Source: Sphingomonas sp. Ag1
GTDB taxonomy: Bacteria; Pseudomonadota; Alphaproteobacteria; Sphingomonadales; Sphingomonadaceae
Length of the DNA: 34,721 nt
Assembly: GCF_000980895.1 (NCBI RefSeq)
Contig: NZ_LAZX01000074.1
Location: 1 to 34,721, forward strand
Reading direction: 5' to 3'
The position numbers were made by a program, and so were the translations under genes. Below, piece by piece: positions 24,501 through 31,206 of this stretch (its first letter is position 1; each line of letters begins with the position of its first letter). The notes under the pieces are model-generated. The model was given only the letters and a program-made list of their open reading frames with translations, searched no databases and was not told where the DNA came from.

Positions 24501-25818
24501 TCCACTGGGTCCAGGCATGCCCCGCGTAGACGACCGTCTCGAGTTGGGAGGCGGAGAGCAGCCGCTCGGCGACGGTGCGCTCGGGCAGCGCCGGCACATA
24601 CTCTGGGACCGGCGCCGGGATCGAGCCCATGGCGACAGATTCGACGAGCGGCGTTGGATGCTCGCCAGCGCTCGCGAAGCTGATACGGCTCGGTCGATAT
24701 GGAAGATAGACGCCGCTCTGCTCGAGCAGCGGCGCCGGCGTCTCAAGTTTCGCATATTCGACGGGGAGCACGTGGTTGCGTGCCGGGGCATGGTAGGCGC
24801 GGGGCGCCGGACGGCTGCTTTTGACGGCCCGGAAGAGCGAAACTCCACCTGAGCGCTTCGGCGCCGACGCTCCGCGATCGGGCTTCGCCGACGATCGTTC
24901 GGGGATGATCAGGATATCGAGCAGCTCGGCAACGGACGAACGCTGGATGAGCGCGGGGGGCGACCGGCCGGGGACCTTGTCGATGACAAACAACCGCACG
25001 GCGATCGAAGTCCCATGCTTCAGGTAGCACTTCTCGAGACGGACGGCCGCCAGGACGCTCACGTCGCGCAGGATCGTCTCATATTGCTCACGCATGCGTG
25101 CGCTCGGGCCAAACCAATCGGGCATGATGGCAACGAGCCGGCCGCCCGGTTGAAGACGGCGCAGCGCCGCTTGCAGATGACGGACTGCGGCATAGTCGTC
25201 GGCGCCGCGGCCGACCGACCTCGAAAAGGGCGGGTTCATCAGGATGAGGGTTGGTCGATCGACGCTTGCGAGGGTGGAATTGATGGTCGCACCATCGTGC
25301 CCGGTGATCGATGCTGAGGGGAAAGCCGCCTTCAATCGGCCACGGCGGAGCGGATCGAGCTCGTTCAGATGGAGCGATTCGACGTGACGGAGCTGCGCGA
25401 CCAATAGGCCGTTACCCGCGCTCGGCTCGAGCACGATGTCGTCGGGCTGGACGTTGGCGAGAAGCGTCATAACCGCAGCGATGTCGACAGGTGTCGAGAA
25501 TTGCTGCCATTCGATCTGATCCTCGCTGCGAACCGTCTGAGTGGGCAGGCGATCGGACAAATCGATCAGCGCGCGGACGTCGCCGAACGCCGCAATTTTT
25601 TGGGCGCTCGACTGAAGATGGATGGCAAGGGCATGCTCGAGGAGTTCAAAGCTGGCGCGTTGTGTCCAGCGACCGTCGGCATCAGAACCGCCGAAGGCCT
25701 TGGTCATCGCGTCGTTGAGGTGACGACGCTGAATGGCCTCGTCGGAGCGCAGACGGGGTAGAAGGAGGCGCACGGCCTCGCGCTCAGCCTGGGCGGCCGC
25801 TTCGAAGAGATCGGACAT
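21595..25818 (-). CDS. Adenine-methyltransferase/strawberry-notch-type SF2 helicase fusion
   Basis: 1407 residues. The N-terminal 280 residues form a Rossmann methyltransferase fold: QFSTPVDIAAVM, VLEPSAGNGLLVAQL (129-143) and the N6-adenine motif LILMNPPFSR (191-200). After a linker comes an SF2 helicase: KGFFLGDGTGAGKGRQIAA (Walker A, about 464-482), VIAFDEAHEMGG (572-583), then a C-terminal half with ILVFSDAGGTGRSYH and AIQGLGRTHRTHQ, the strawberry-notch helicase signature. It may methylate plasmid DNA and remodel it during transfer or replication. The start ATG (25816-25818) has GGAG nine nt upstream. Whether the methyltransferase is active and sequence-specific cannot be read from the sequence. 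Confidence 0.9.
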   Translation of the reverse strand: MSDLFEAAAQAEREAVRLLLPRLRSDEAIQRRHLNDAMTKAFGGSDADGRWTQRASFELLEHALAIHLQSSAQKIAAFGDVRALIDLSDRLPTQTVRSEDQIEWQQFSTPVDIAAVMTLLANVQPDDIVLEPSAGNGLLVAQLRHVESLHLNELDPLRRGRLKAAFPSASITGHDGATINSTLASVDRPTLILMNPPFSRSVGRGADDYAAVRHLQAALRRLQPGGRLVAIMPDWFGPSARMREQYETILRDVSVLAAVRLEKCYLKHGTSIAVRLFVIDKVPGRSPPALIQRSSVAELLDILIIPERSSAKPDRGASAPKRSGGVSLFRAVKSSRPAPRAYHAPARNHVLPVEYAKLETPAPLLEQSGVYLPYRPSRISFASAGEHPTPLVESVAMGSIPAPVPEYVPALPERTVAERLLSASQLETVVYAGHAWTQWIPGTFRPDKEGVGLVLAEDGHSYRKGFFLGDGTGAGKGRQIAACILDNWLQGRRRNIWVSKNAPLLEDARRDWTALGGLNGDIQPISNWKIDEPISLDQGVLFVSYPTLRSMRGDYGRLKQLVDWAGADFDGVIAFDEAHEMGGVAGGEGALGTKDGSQQGICGVLLQNQLPAARVLYASATGASVVNNLAYAVRLGLWGPGTAFPDREQFISSISKGGIAAMELVARDLKATGLYMARALSFAGVEYDILRHELTAAQIEIYDTYADAWSIIHQNLEKALELTGIVDALENATLNSGAKASARSRFESTKQRFFGQVLLSMKLPTVIAAVHEHLAAGQSVVMQLVTTAESILDRRLGALSPDDRADLEIDLSPREYMIDYLERAFPTRQMRIFTDETGAQRSVPMEDEAGNPVYNPEAEAARAQLIENLCALPPIMSALEGILEHFGHDNVAEVTGRTKRLVSTGDGRQKLESRSTRTSQAEAAAFMQGRKRILVFSDAGGTGRSYHASRDVPNQQQRVHLLLEPGWRADRAIQGLGRTHRTHQASTPLFRPVTTDCKGELRFTSTIARRLDSLGALTRGQRQTGGQNLFDPADNLESEYACAALVSWFHLLVGGKLTSVSRAEFEKRTGLELCDKDGVMKDDLPPIQRWLNRILALPIALQNKIFDEFLALVETRVSAAREAGRLDVGVETILVDTATLIDDTVLRTDPVSGATSHLLTIEIARRRTPVSLERVLRIADNDGTADYLMNAKCGMVALQTRARALMEEKEGTPIPRFELIRPTRREYMREQELFESAWSPIDRQLFSEKWLEEAQEAANKVDTETIRLATGLLLPIWSALPNDHLVVNRIADKEGNSWLGRLVFDDHVVQLFTKLGLDRTDNLPPTDLVKSALTGRSVDLARPFPMCIKRSLVNGSPRIELVGAPPAQLAWLKSIGCFTEVIQYRTRVFVPVPTAAEIVGRIVSGSP

Positions 25819-25869
25819 GGGTGTGGTCTCCAGAGTGGGCTGCACCCTCGGCAGCGACACCCTTTCGAT

Positions 25870-25900
25870 CCCCCTCCCCTCTCCTCCGGCGCTTCGCGCC
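25870..25900 (-). repeat. Hairpin plus purine tract after the Toprim gene
   Basis: On the coding strand GGCGC-GAA-GCGCC (25888-25900) is followed by GGAGGAGAGGGGAGGGGG (25870-25887). It begins at the Toprim stop and ends about 50 nt before the helicase start. It is the longest and cleanest copy of the recurring gap element. Confidence 0.5.
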
Positions 25901-26754
25901 TAGGCGCGGCTCTGCTGCGCTCGGGCATCGAGCGCCTTTGCCCAATCCTTGTAGATTGGCGGCGGGGGCGCGCGTTCGATGATGAGGCCCGACCGGGCGT
26001 AATGCGCTTGGGCACTTTCGGCTGCCCTGTGCCCTTCGGAATCGTTGTCCTCGGCGACCAGGAGCGTTGTGACCGTGGGCGGAATGACGAGCTGGTTGAG
26101 CCGACGTGCGCCGAGTGAAGCCCAGCACGGGAGGTTGCTCAGGCGCGCGAAAGCGTCGGCCGTCTCAAAGCCCTCGGCGATGGCAAGGGTGTTGCCCCCT
26201 GCCCCGCCCCGCCAAGCGCCGTGCCCCGGGGCGCCAAGCATGACCTTGCGCGTGTAATGGGCGGTGTCGGGGTTCAGGAATATGCGTTGAATTGCGACCA
26301 GACGGTTTCCCTCGCGCACCGCTACCAGGAGAGCGGGTTCGAAGATCGTCTTCGGCTTGGGCAGGTAAGGGCAACGCGGATGGAAGCGAAGATCGCGTGG
26401 TGGTGGGAGGAGGTTCCGGCACTGGAGGTAGCGCTCGGCAAGGGTGCCCGGAACGTCGACCGCCTCATTCCAGATTCTTTCGACGTTCATCGGCCGCGGC
26501 GAGTCCGCCAAGGCGGGTGGCGGATAATGGCGACCCGGGCGAACAAGGCGCAGTTCACGCAGGACGTCTTCGCGCGAGCATCCTGCGAAACAGGTGACGA
26601 GAATGCCGCGATCCCCTTGCCGAATCGACAAGCTTGGATCGCGATCGCTGTGTGCGGGACAGCGGCACATCGCGACATTGCCGCTCCACGTGCCGCCCAG
26701 GGCCCCGACAATGTCGACTATCTCCTGCGATGGCCGTCTGGCTGTAAGCGGCAT
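25900..26754 (-). CDS. CHC2-zinc-finger/Toprim primase-like protein
   Basis: 284 residues. An N-terminal zinc-finger-like set (C30, C32, H35, C55, C59 in CRCPAHSDRDPS and VTCFAGC) resembles the primase CHC2 finger. A middle DUF7146-type segment (ERIWNEAVDVPGTLAERYLQ) follows, then a Toprim domain with TLAIAEGFETADAF and TTLLVAEDNDSEGHRAA, whose Glu and Asp-x-Asp bind Mg. It probably makes primers for plasmid replication or for the incoming strand after conjugation. The start ATG (26752-26754) has a full AGGAGGT six nt upstream. The gene lies between repA and the helicase, consistent with a replication role. No helicase domain is attached. Confidence 0.88.
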   Translation of the reverse strand: MPLTARRPSQEIVDIVGALGGTWSGNVAMCRCPAHSDRDPSLSIRQGDRGILVTCFAGCSREDVLRELRLVRPGRHYPPPALADSPRPMNVERIWNEAVDVPGTLAERYLQCRNLLPPPRDLRFHPRCPYLPKPKTIFEPALLVAVREGNRLVAIQRIFLNPDTAHYTRKVMLGAPGHGAWRGGAGGNTLAIAEGFETADAFARLSNLPCWASLGARRLNQLVIPPTVTTLLVAEDNDSEGHRAAESAQAHYARSGLIIERAPPPPIYKDWAKALDARAQQSRA

Positions 26755-26780
26755 AATTCTACCTCCTGCTTACACGCTCG

Positions 26781-26799
26781 GCCCCTCCTTTCCTCTTTT
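26781..26799 (-). repeat. Purine tract between repA and primase genes
   Basis: On the coding strand AAAAGAGGAAAGGAGGGGC lies in the 116-bp gap between the repA stop and the Toprim start. It is a variant of the recurring gap tract without a clear hairpin. Confidence 0.35.
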
Positions 26800-26859
26800 C
26801 GGTCGGTCTGAGACTTGGAGACAGATTCAGCCTGCGCTCGCCTCAACGCGAACGGCTCG

Positions 26860-26870
26860 GAGATCATCGG
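26860..26870 (+). repeat. Outlying iteron copy next to the repA stop
   Basis: GAGATCATCGG, with CTCG before it and T after it, matches the origin iterons exactly in the core. It lies immediately beyond the repA stop (26871), about 1.5 kb from the origin, in the same orientation as the six origin copies. Confidence 0.55.
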
Positions 26871-28175
26871 TTAGTCGTCGCTTCGATTCGCGCGGCGTTC
26901 AGCATAGGCGACGACGAACTTCTCCCAGATCCGCAGCCACTCTGAATCGGTGCGCGGCCGGCTAAAATCGGGGCATCCCTTGCGGAATGCAGCCGCCATG
27001 TCATCCACTGACCACGGATGGCCCTTGGTCAGCGCGATCTGGCGGAAGACGGCCTCACGCGTGCCGTATGAGAGAGACCCGGCGGGGAACGGAAGAGTCG
27101 GCGCATCGTCCTTCGCGGGCGCGGACTTCGCTGCATGGGCCGGTTTGACCGATGATCTCGGTGCCGTTTTCGGAGCCTCGCCCCCGACGAGTCGAAGGTG
27201 CGGCCCCACGAGCTTGCGCTCCAGCGGTGCCGGTGACGGATGAAGAATGACCTTCCGCCCGGAGAGATCGACATTTGCGTTGGGATAGACCGCCGACACG
27301 ATCTGCATGGTTTCGCGGACGGTCTGTCGGAAGCGCTTGCTGTCGGCCTCGTTGCCAAGGTGCTTGGCGAGCTGGTCCCATGAGATAACCTGGCCCTTGT
27401 CGGATCCAATCCGCGGGAGTCGGTAGGCAAGGTAAGTGTAGAGATCGAGCGCCGTTGGCGTACCCTTGAGCTCGCGGATGGCGATCTCATTGAGTGGCAC
27501 GGCATGGTCGATGAGGTGCGAGTAGAACGCCTCGGACATACGGATTTCGCGCGCGAATGAGCCGTTCTTGTCGAGCGAACCGGCATATTCGTTGGAAATC
27601 TTGACGTCCCGGACAGCGAAGGCGTTGTCTTCCGTGTCGGTGCCGTCCCAGCGGATCTGCCACTCGCACGCCAGCAGCCGATCCACCTGCTCTCGCATCA
27701 GGTTGGCCGTCCCGCGTGGTCCATAAGACACGGTCTGGTAGCCAAGGCGGCGCATCCACTCGGTGAAATTGCGGCCAAGATAAACGTCCCGCGATTGCTT
27801 CATGACCGCCTGAGAGAGGAGGTAGATCAGGGCAACGCGTGGATAGGCGCCATAAGGCACACCAAGGCTTCGCATGACGGACTTGCCGTCGACATTCTGA
27901 AGCACTGGCCTGGGATTGATGGCCAGCGCATATTTGCCGTCCTCACGGACGATGGGCTGAGTGTCGTCCTTGGGCCGCTTGGTTGGCAGCGACATCGCAC
28001 AAAGCGCGGAGTGGAGGAAGGCAGGAACCGGTTCTTCGTCCTGGACGCGCAGGAATGCGTCCAAGGTGAGCTGGGTGCCGGCGGTGGTGGCGAGCTTGCG
28101 GACGCTCTCCTCGCCGCCGTTGAGCATGGCTAGTGCGTACTGATGCCCCAGCGGCCTATGCTGATCCCCATTCAT
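26871..28175 (-). CDS. repA: Plasmid replication initiator RepA (RPA family)
   Basis: 434 residues. The conserved run YPRVALIYLLSQAVMKQSRD, LGRNFTEWMRRLGYQTVSYG, NLMREQVDRLLACEW and ELKGTPTALDLYTYLAYRLP, followed by ISWDQLAKHLG, is the RPA-type RepA of alphaproteobacterial plasmids. It would bind the iterons at 28.4-28.6 kb and start replication. A linker rich in Ala/Lys/Pro precedes a C-terminal module (REAVFRQIALTKGHPWSVDD). The ATG (28173-28175) has AAGGG six nt upstream. It is divergent from parA. An inverted iteron copy lies inside the gene, and a GC hairpin lies in the leader; both could feed back on expression. Confidence 0.9.
   Translation of the reverse strand: MNGDQHRPLGHQYALAMLNGGEESVRKLATTAGTQLTLDAFLRVQDEEPVPAFLHSALCAMSLPTKRPKDDTQPIVREDGKYALAINPRPVLQNVDGKSVMRSLGVPYGAYPRVALIYLLSQAVMKQSRDVYLGRNFTEWMRRLGYQTVSYGPRGTANLMREQVDRLLACEWQIRWDGTDTEDNAFAVRDVKISNEYAGSLDKNGSFAREIRMSEAFYSHLIDHAVPLNEIAIRELKGTPTALDLYTYLAYRLPRIGSDKGQVISWDQLAKHLGNEADSKRFRQTVRETMQIVSAVYPNANVDLSGRKVILHPSPAPLERKLVGPHLRLVGGEAPKTAPRSSVKPAHAAKSAPAKDDAPTLPFPAGSLSYGTREAVFRQIALTKGHPWSVDDMAAAFRKGCPDFSRPRTDSEWLRIWEKFVVAYAERRANRSDD
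27149..27160 (-). repeat. Inverted iteron copy within repA
   Basis: CCGATGATCTCGGT on the plus strand is the reverse complement of the origin iteron ACCGAGATCATCGG. It lies in codons of the RepA linker region, opposite in orientation to the origin set. Confidence 0.5.
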
Positions 28176-28187
28176 GGTCTGCCCTTC

Positions 28188-28206
28188 CCCCCGAATCGAC
28201 CGGGGG
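28188..28206 (-). promoter_or_regulatory. Hairpin in the repA leader
   Basis: CCCCC and GGGGG arms flank a 9-nt loop directly upstream of the repA ribosome site. On the mRNA the 3' arm abuts GGGGGGAAGGGCAG, so it could hide the site and limit RepA synthesis. Confidence 0.35.
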
Positions 28207-28251
28207 CTGTGATGGGCATGTCTCAACAGGTTTGAGGCGTGAAATCAACCC

Positions 28252-28263
28252 CGTTGGCAGTTT
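28252..28263 (-). promoter_or_regulatory. Shared 12-bp operator candidate, repA side
   Basis: Reads AAACTGCCAACG on the repA strand, about 77 nt before the repA start. An exact inverted partner lies in the parA promoter at 28672-28683. An identical 12-mer placed symmetrically in front of two divergent genes suggests one regulator for both. Confidence 0.45.
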
Positions 28264-28296
28264 GGGAGGGGAAAAGGCCGCGAGAGTTGCAGAAAC

Positions 28297-28314
28297 ACCG
28301 ATGATGTCGGTGCC
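28297..28314 (-). repeat. Imperfect inverted iteron in repA leader
   Basis: On the minus strand GGCACCGACATCATCGGT differs from the iteron consensus at one core base (GACATCATCGG versus GAGATCATCGG). It lies between repA and the AT-rich origin segment and could serve RepA autoregulation. Confidence 0.45.
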
Positions 28315-28344
28315 GTTCTGCGGCCTCCCCCTGCCCTCCTTCAC

Positions 28345-28410
28345 CCAAAATCGAAAAATCAAAACGATTCGCGAATCGGTTTTTTATAGGGTGATTCTAG
28401 TAATAGGTAT
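28345..28410. other. AT-rich origin segment with 14-bp palindrome
   Basis: A distinctly AT-rich stretch in otherwise GC-rich DNA, directly left of the iterons, is a likely strand-opening region. It contains the palindrome CGATTCGCGAATCG (28365-28378), flanked by A4 on one side and GT6 on the other. That palindrome could also end transcripts in either direction between the divergent genes. Confidence 0.6.
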
Positions 28411-28415
28411 GGGCT

Positions 28416-28638
28416 CTGAGATCATCGGTCGGCTCGCACCGAGATCATCGCTGATACGCACCGAGATCATCGCAAAGTACCGAGATCATCGGTGGTTATC
28501 CACAGGTAGCCGTTTGTCGCCACAATCCCAGCGCCAGACTTTGCAGCAACACGCAAAGGCACGGAGATCATCGGTCGCAGCCGCCGCCGATTGGCCAGAA
28601 AGCGCGCACATGCGCAAGGGGCTCGGAGATCATCGGTC
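28416..28638 (+). other. Iteron array of the replication origin (oriV)
   Basis: Six direct copies with the core GAGATCATCG begin at 28418, 28441, 28463, 28482, 28564 and 28626. The first four are 23, 22 and 19 bp apart, roughly two helical turns, as expected for RepA binding on one face. The fuller consensus is CCGAGATCATCGGT. A DnaA box sits directly after the fourth copy. Together with the neighbouring AT-rich segment and repA, this is a convincing iteron-type origin. Confidence 0.85.
28496..28504 (+). other. DnaA box
   Basis: TTATCCACA is an exact match to the bacterial DnaA-box consensus. It lies 4 bp after the fourth iteron, so host DnaA probably assists RepA at this origin. Confidence 0.8.
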
Positions 28639-28664
28639 AACTTGTAAGTCTGGTGGCCATTTCC

Positions 28665-28693
28665 TTGCTCGAAACTGCCAACGTGGCTATCAT
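28665..28693 (+). promoter_or_regulatory. Promoter for parA
   Basis: TTGCTC (28665-28670) and TATCAT (28688-28693) have a 17-nt spacer and lie 30 nt before the parA ATG. The spacer holds the 12-bp AAACTGCCAACG (28672-28683) and the overlapping CTGCCAACGTGGC, which resembles a one-base-expanded parS site. This suggests repression by ParA, ParB or RepA. Confidence 0.5.
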
Positions 28694-28723
28694 GGCGCAT
28701 CAAACCCACAGAAGCGGACTGAG

Positions 28724-29926
28724 ATGGCTACCGACCCCTCCCTAGCACAGCCGGACGACCTCATCGAAGGTGGTCTGGACGTGCTCCACAGAAAGTCGTT
28801 GACGATCCTCAAGCGCATTCGTGACAGCGCGGTTGATCCCGAAACCGGTCAGAAGAAGGGTCCGACCTTCCCGATTTCGAAAGCTGCTGCACTGGTCGGG
28901 CGGACGGCATCTGCTGTCCGGGAAGCGGAGCGCGACGGCCGCCTCCCCGCTCGAGGGCGGACGGGCTCCGGGCATAGGCTGCAGTATACGCTCGAAGAGC
29001 TTGATCATATGCGCGAGGTGTTTGGAACGCGTCCCTGGCGCGAGCCAACCGATACCCCGGCGATCATCTCGGTCTGCAACTTCAAGGGGGGCGTCGGCAA
29101 GTCGACGATCGCGCTGCATCTCGCCCAGCATTTTGCCATCAAGGGCTACCGGGTCCTGTTCATCGACTGCGACAGCCAGGCGTCTTCAACCATGATGTTC
29201 GGCTATCGCCCCGACGTGGACCTCGACGAGGAAGACACGCTTTACGGGCATTTTCACAATCCGGAGCTGCTTGGCGTTCGCAAGATTATCCGCAAGACGC
29301 ACTTTCACAACCTCCACCTGATCCCGTCGAACCTGCGACTTTATAATCTCGAGTATGAGATCGCCGGGCACATGGCGCGAAATCAGAACATGGAGATCAT
29401 CGACCTGATCGCGCAGGCCATTGATGAGGTGGTCGATGACTATGACGTCGTGATCATGGACCCGCCGCCGGCATTGGGCATGGTGTCGATGGCTGTGCTC
29501 CAGGCCGCTAACTGCATGGTCATTCCGGTGCCGCCGAGCCTTGTCGACTTCGCCTCGACGGTATCTTTCATCGACATGACGCGAACGACGATGAAGCAGC
29601 TCGAGCAACTCGCGGGGCGGGGAAGGCCGGCCTACAACTTCATCCGGCTGGTCGGCAGCCGCGTGGACGAGAGCAAGTCGATGCACCGGGAGATACTGTC
29701 GATGATGCGGCAGGTCTTCGGTGGCTCAATGACGCAGTCGGTGATGGTCACCAGCGCCGAAATCGACAATGCCAGCTCCAGGATGAAAACCGTTTTCGAA
29801 CTCGACAAGCCCGTCACGTCGCACGAGGTCTACAACCGCTGCATGAAGCATCTCAGCGACGTTTGCCAGGATATTGAGCAGGACGTTCTGCGCACCTGGG
29901 CGAGCAGGGCAGGGGGCCGAATTTAG
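28724..29926 (+). CDS. parA: Plasmid partition ATPase ParA
   Basis: 400 residues. An N-terminal extension holds a MerR-like helix-turn-helix (FPISKAAALVGRTASAVREAERDGRLP, about 49-75), followed by the ParA ATPase with a deviant Walker A, NFKGGVGKSTIALHLA (KGGVGKST at 121-128). Also present are FIDCDSQASS and DYDVVIMDPPPALG. This is a type Ia ParA, which moves plasmids through ATP-dependent DNA binding and represses its own promoter through the N-terminal domain. The ATG at 28724 has a weak ribosome site but fits the family start. Three parS-like palindromes and parB follow directly. Confidence 0.93.
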   Translation: MATDPSLAQPDDLIEGGLDVLHRKSLTILKRIRDSAVDPETGQKKGPTFPISKAAALVGRTASAVREAERDGRLPARGRTGSGHRLQYTLEELDHMREVFGTRPWREPTDTPAIISVCNFKGGVGKSTIALHLAQHFAIKGYRVLFIDCDSQASSTMMFGYRPDVDLDEEDTLYGHFHNPELLGVRKIIRKTHFHNLHLIPSNLRLYNLEYEIAGHMARNQNMEIIDLIAQAIDEVVDDYDVVIMDPPPALGMVSMAVLQAANCMVIPVPPSLVDFASTVSFIDMTRTTMKQLEQLAGRGRPAYNFIRLVGSRVDESKSMHREILSMMRQVFGGSMTQSVMVTSAEIDNASSRMKTVFELDKPVTSHEVYNRCMKHLSDVCQDIEQDVLRTWASRAGGRI

Positions 29927-29929
29927 GGA

Positions 29930-29949
29930 GAGTTGCCACGTGGCAACTC
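29930..29949. other. parS-like centromere site 1
   Basis: GAGTTGCCACGTGGCAACTC is a perfect 20-bp palindrome starting 4 bp after the parA stop codon. Its CACGTG centre is that of canonical parS sites bound by ParB. Confidence 0.7.
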
Positions 29950-30010
29950 CGATATTTCTCACGTCGGCGAGCACGGGCAATCGGGGAGTGAGACGAAGCC
30001 GGATCACCGA

Positions 30011-30026
30011 GTTGCCACGTGACAAC
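30011..30026. other. parS-like centromere site 2
   Basis: GTTGCCACGTGACAAC matches site 1 except for one base in the right arm. It lies between parA and parB, 81 bp from site 1. Confidence 0.6.
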
Positions 30027-30123
30027 AAAGTGGAAGAACCCAATAGAAGCAATATGTTAGGTAGGAATACCATGTCAGATCGCACACGGCAGGAACGTCA
30101 GTGCAAGCGCCTGGGGGCGGCGC

Positions 30124-30141
30124 AGTTGCCACGTGGCAACT
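30124..30141. other. parS-like centromere site 3
   Basis: AGTTGCCACGTGGCAACT is a perfect 18-bp palindrome, identical to the core of site 1, lying 53 bp before the parB start. Confidence 0.7.
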
Positions 30142-30193
30142 CTGGCCTGTTGGCACCCGTCGGCGAGGGCAAGAGAGAAGGAGAAACGGGCCG

Positions 30194-31171
30194 ATGAGCA
30201 AGGGCAACAAGGGCTTCGGCTCGATGTTCACAGAGGGGCTCGACGACGAGGAGAACCTCGATAAGGCGACCCCTGCGGACGGCATCATGGCAAGTCGCAG
30301 CCAGACGCTCGCGCGCATCGCGACGGGGAAAACGGTCGCCGACCGGACGGAGTGGGTCGATCCGGAGCGGTGCCGCCCATGGCGGATGCACAATCGCGAT
30401 CTGGATCATTTGAACGAAGATAGCTGCCGCGATCTCATCGACTCCTTCCTCTCCGCCAAGAAGCAACGGATCCCCGCTATCGTTCGGCGTCTGAAAGATG
30501 ACCCGAACTTCGACTTCGAGATCATCGCCGGCGTCCGCCGTTGGTGGACGGTGAAATGGCTGCGAGCGCATCACCACCCGGAGTTCGAGTATCTGGTGAC
30601 GATCCAGAGTGTCACGGACGAGGAGGCGTTCCGGGTTTCAGATGTCGAGAACCGCTCGCGTAAGGACATCTCGGATTGGGAGCGGGCCAAGGAATATACG
30701 GTGGCGCTCGCGGAGTTCTACGAGGGCTCGCAGTCGCAGATGGCCGAGCATTTAAACCTTTCCAAGTCGTGGCTGAGCCGGCTTCTCGACGTTGCGCGCT
30801 TGCCCGAACCAGTTGTCGCGGCGTTCTCCGATACGCACGACATCACGGTACGCGTCGCGCGTGACATCAAGCCGCTTACCGGAGATCCGAAGGCGCTGGC
30901 GAAGATGCGCGAAGAGGCTGAACGCATCGAGGAAGAGCGCAGCCAGAAAGGCTTGAAGCTGAGCGGGCCGGAAGTCGCGAAGCGGCTCGTGAAGGCGACT
31001 GTCGCGCCAGCCGTGAAGGCTGCCGCCGAGAAGGAGATCACCGGCAAGGGGGGCAAGGTCATCCTGCGCTATACGAAGGCGCGGGGAGGGGGGCTGACGA
31101 TCAAGGTGCCGCCGAAGGCTGAGGCGTCGCCCGCCGAGCTTTTGAAGGCGATCGAGGGGCTGCTGTCGTAG
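30194..31171 (+). CDS. parB: Plasmid partition protein ParB
   Basis: 325 residues from an ATG with AAGGAG ten nt upstream. The ParB N-terminal domain contains RIPAIVRRL, FEIIAGVRRWWTVKWL (108-123) and VENRSRKDISDWERA (151-165). A helix-turn-helix (SQSQMAEHLNLSKSWLSRLLDVARLP) follows, then a Lys/Glu-rich C-terminal part for dimerisation. It would bind the three palindromes just upstream and stimulate ParA. It is preceded by 267 bp that carry only the parS sites. It ends facing the DUF4238 gene, 35 bp away. Confidence 0.93.
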   Translation: MSKGNKGFGSMFTEGLDDEENLDKATPADGIMASRSQTLARIATGKTVADRTEWVDPERCRPWRMHNRDLDHLNEDSCRDLIDSFLSAKKQRIPAIVRRLKDDPNFDFEIIAGVRRWWTVKWLRAHHHPEFEYLVTIQSVTDEEAFRVSDVENRSRKDISDWERAKEYTVALAEFYEGSQSQMAEHLNLSKSWLSRLLDVARLPEPVVAAFSDTHDITVRVARDIKPLTGDPKALAKMREEAERIEEERSQKGLKLSGPEVAKRLVKATVAPAVKAAAEKEITGKGGKVILRYTKARGGGLTIKVPPKAEASPAELLKAIEGLLS

Positions 31172-31206
31172 GGTGATGGAGCGCGGCGTCTGGCGAGGTC
31201 GCCGCC

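Noticed and set aside
28365..28385. Intrinsic terminator (CGATTCGCGAATCG plus T6) as a separate feature
   Set aside because: It sits in the origin between divergent genes with no gene ending there. It was noted within the AT-rich origin segment instead.
29388..30526. Iteron-like GAGATCATCG matches inside parA (near 29393) and parB (near 30518)
   Set aside because: Both encode the residues E-I-I in conserved protein segments (MEIIDL, FEIIAG), so the match is most simply explained by codon use; flanking iteron bases are not kept.
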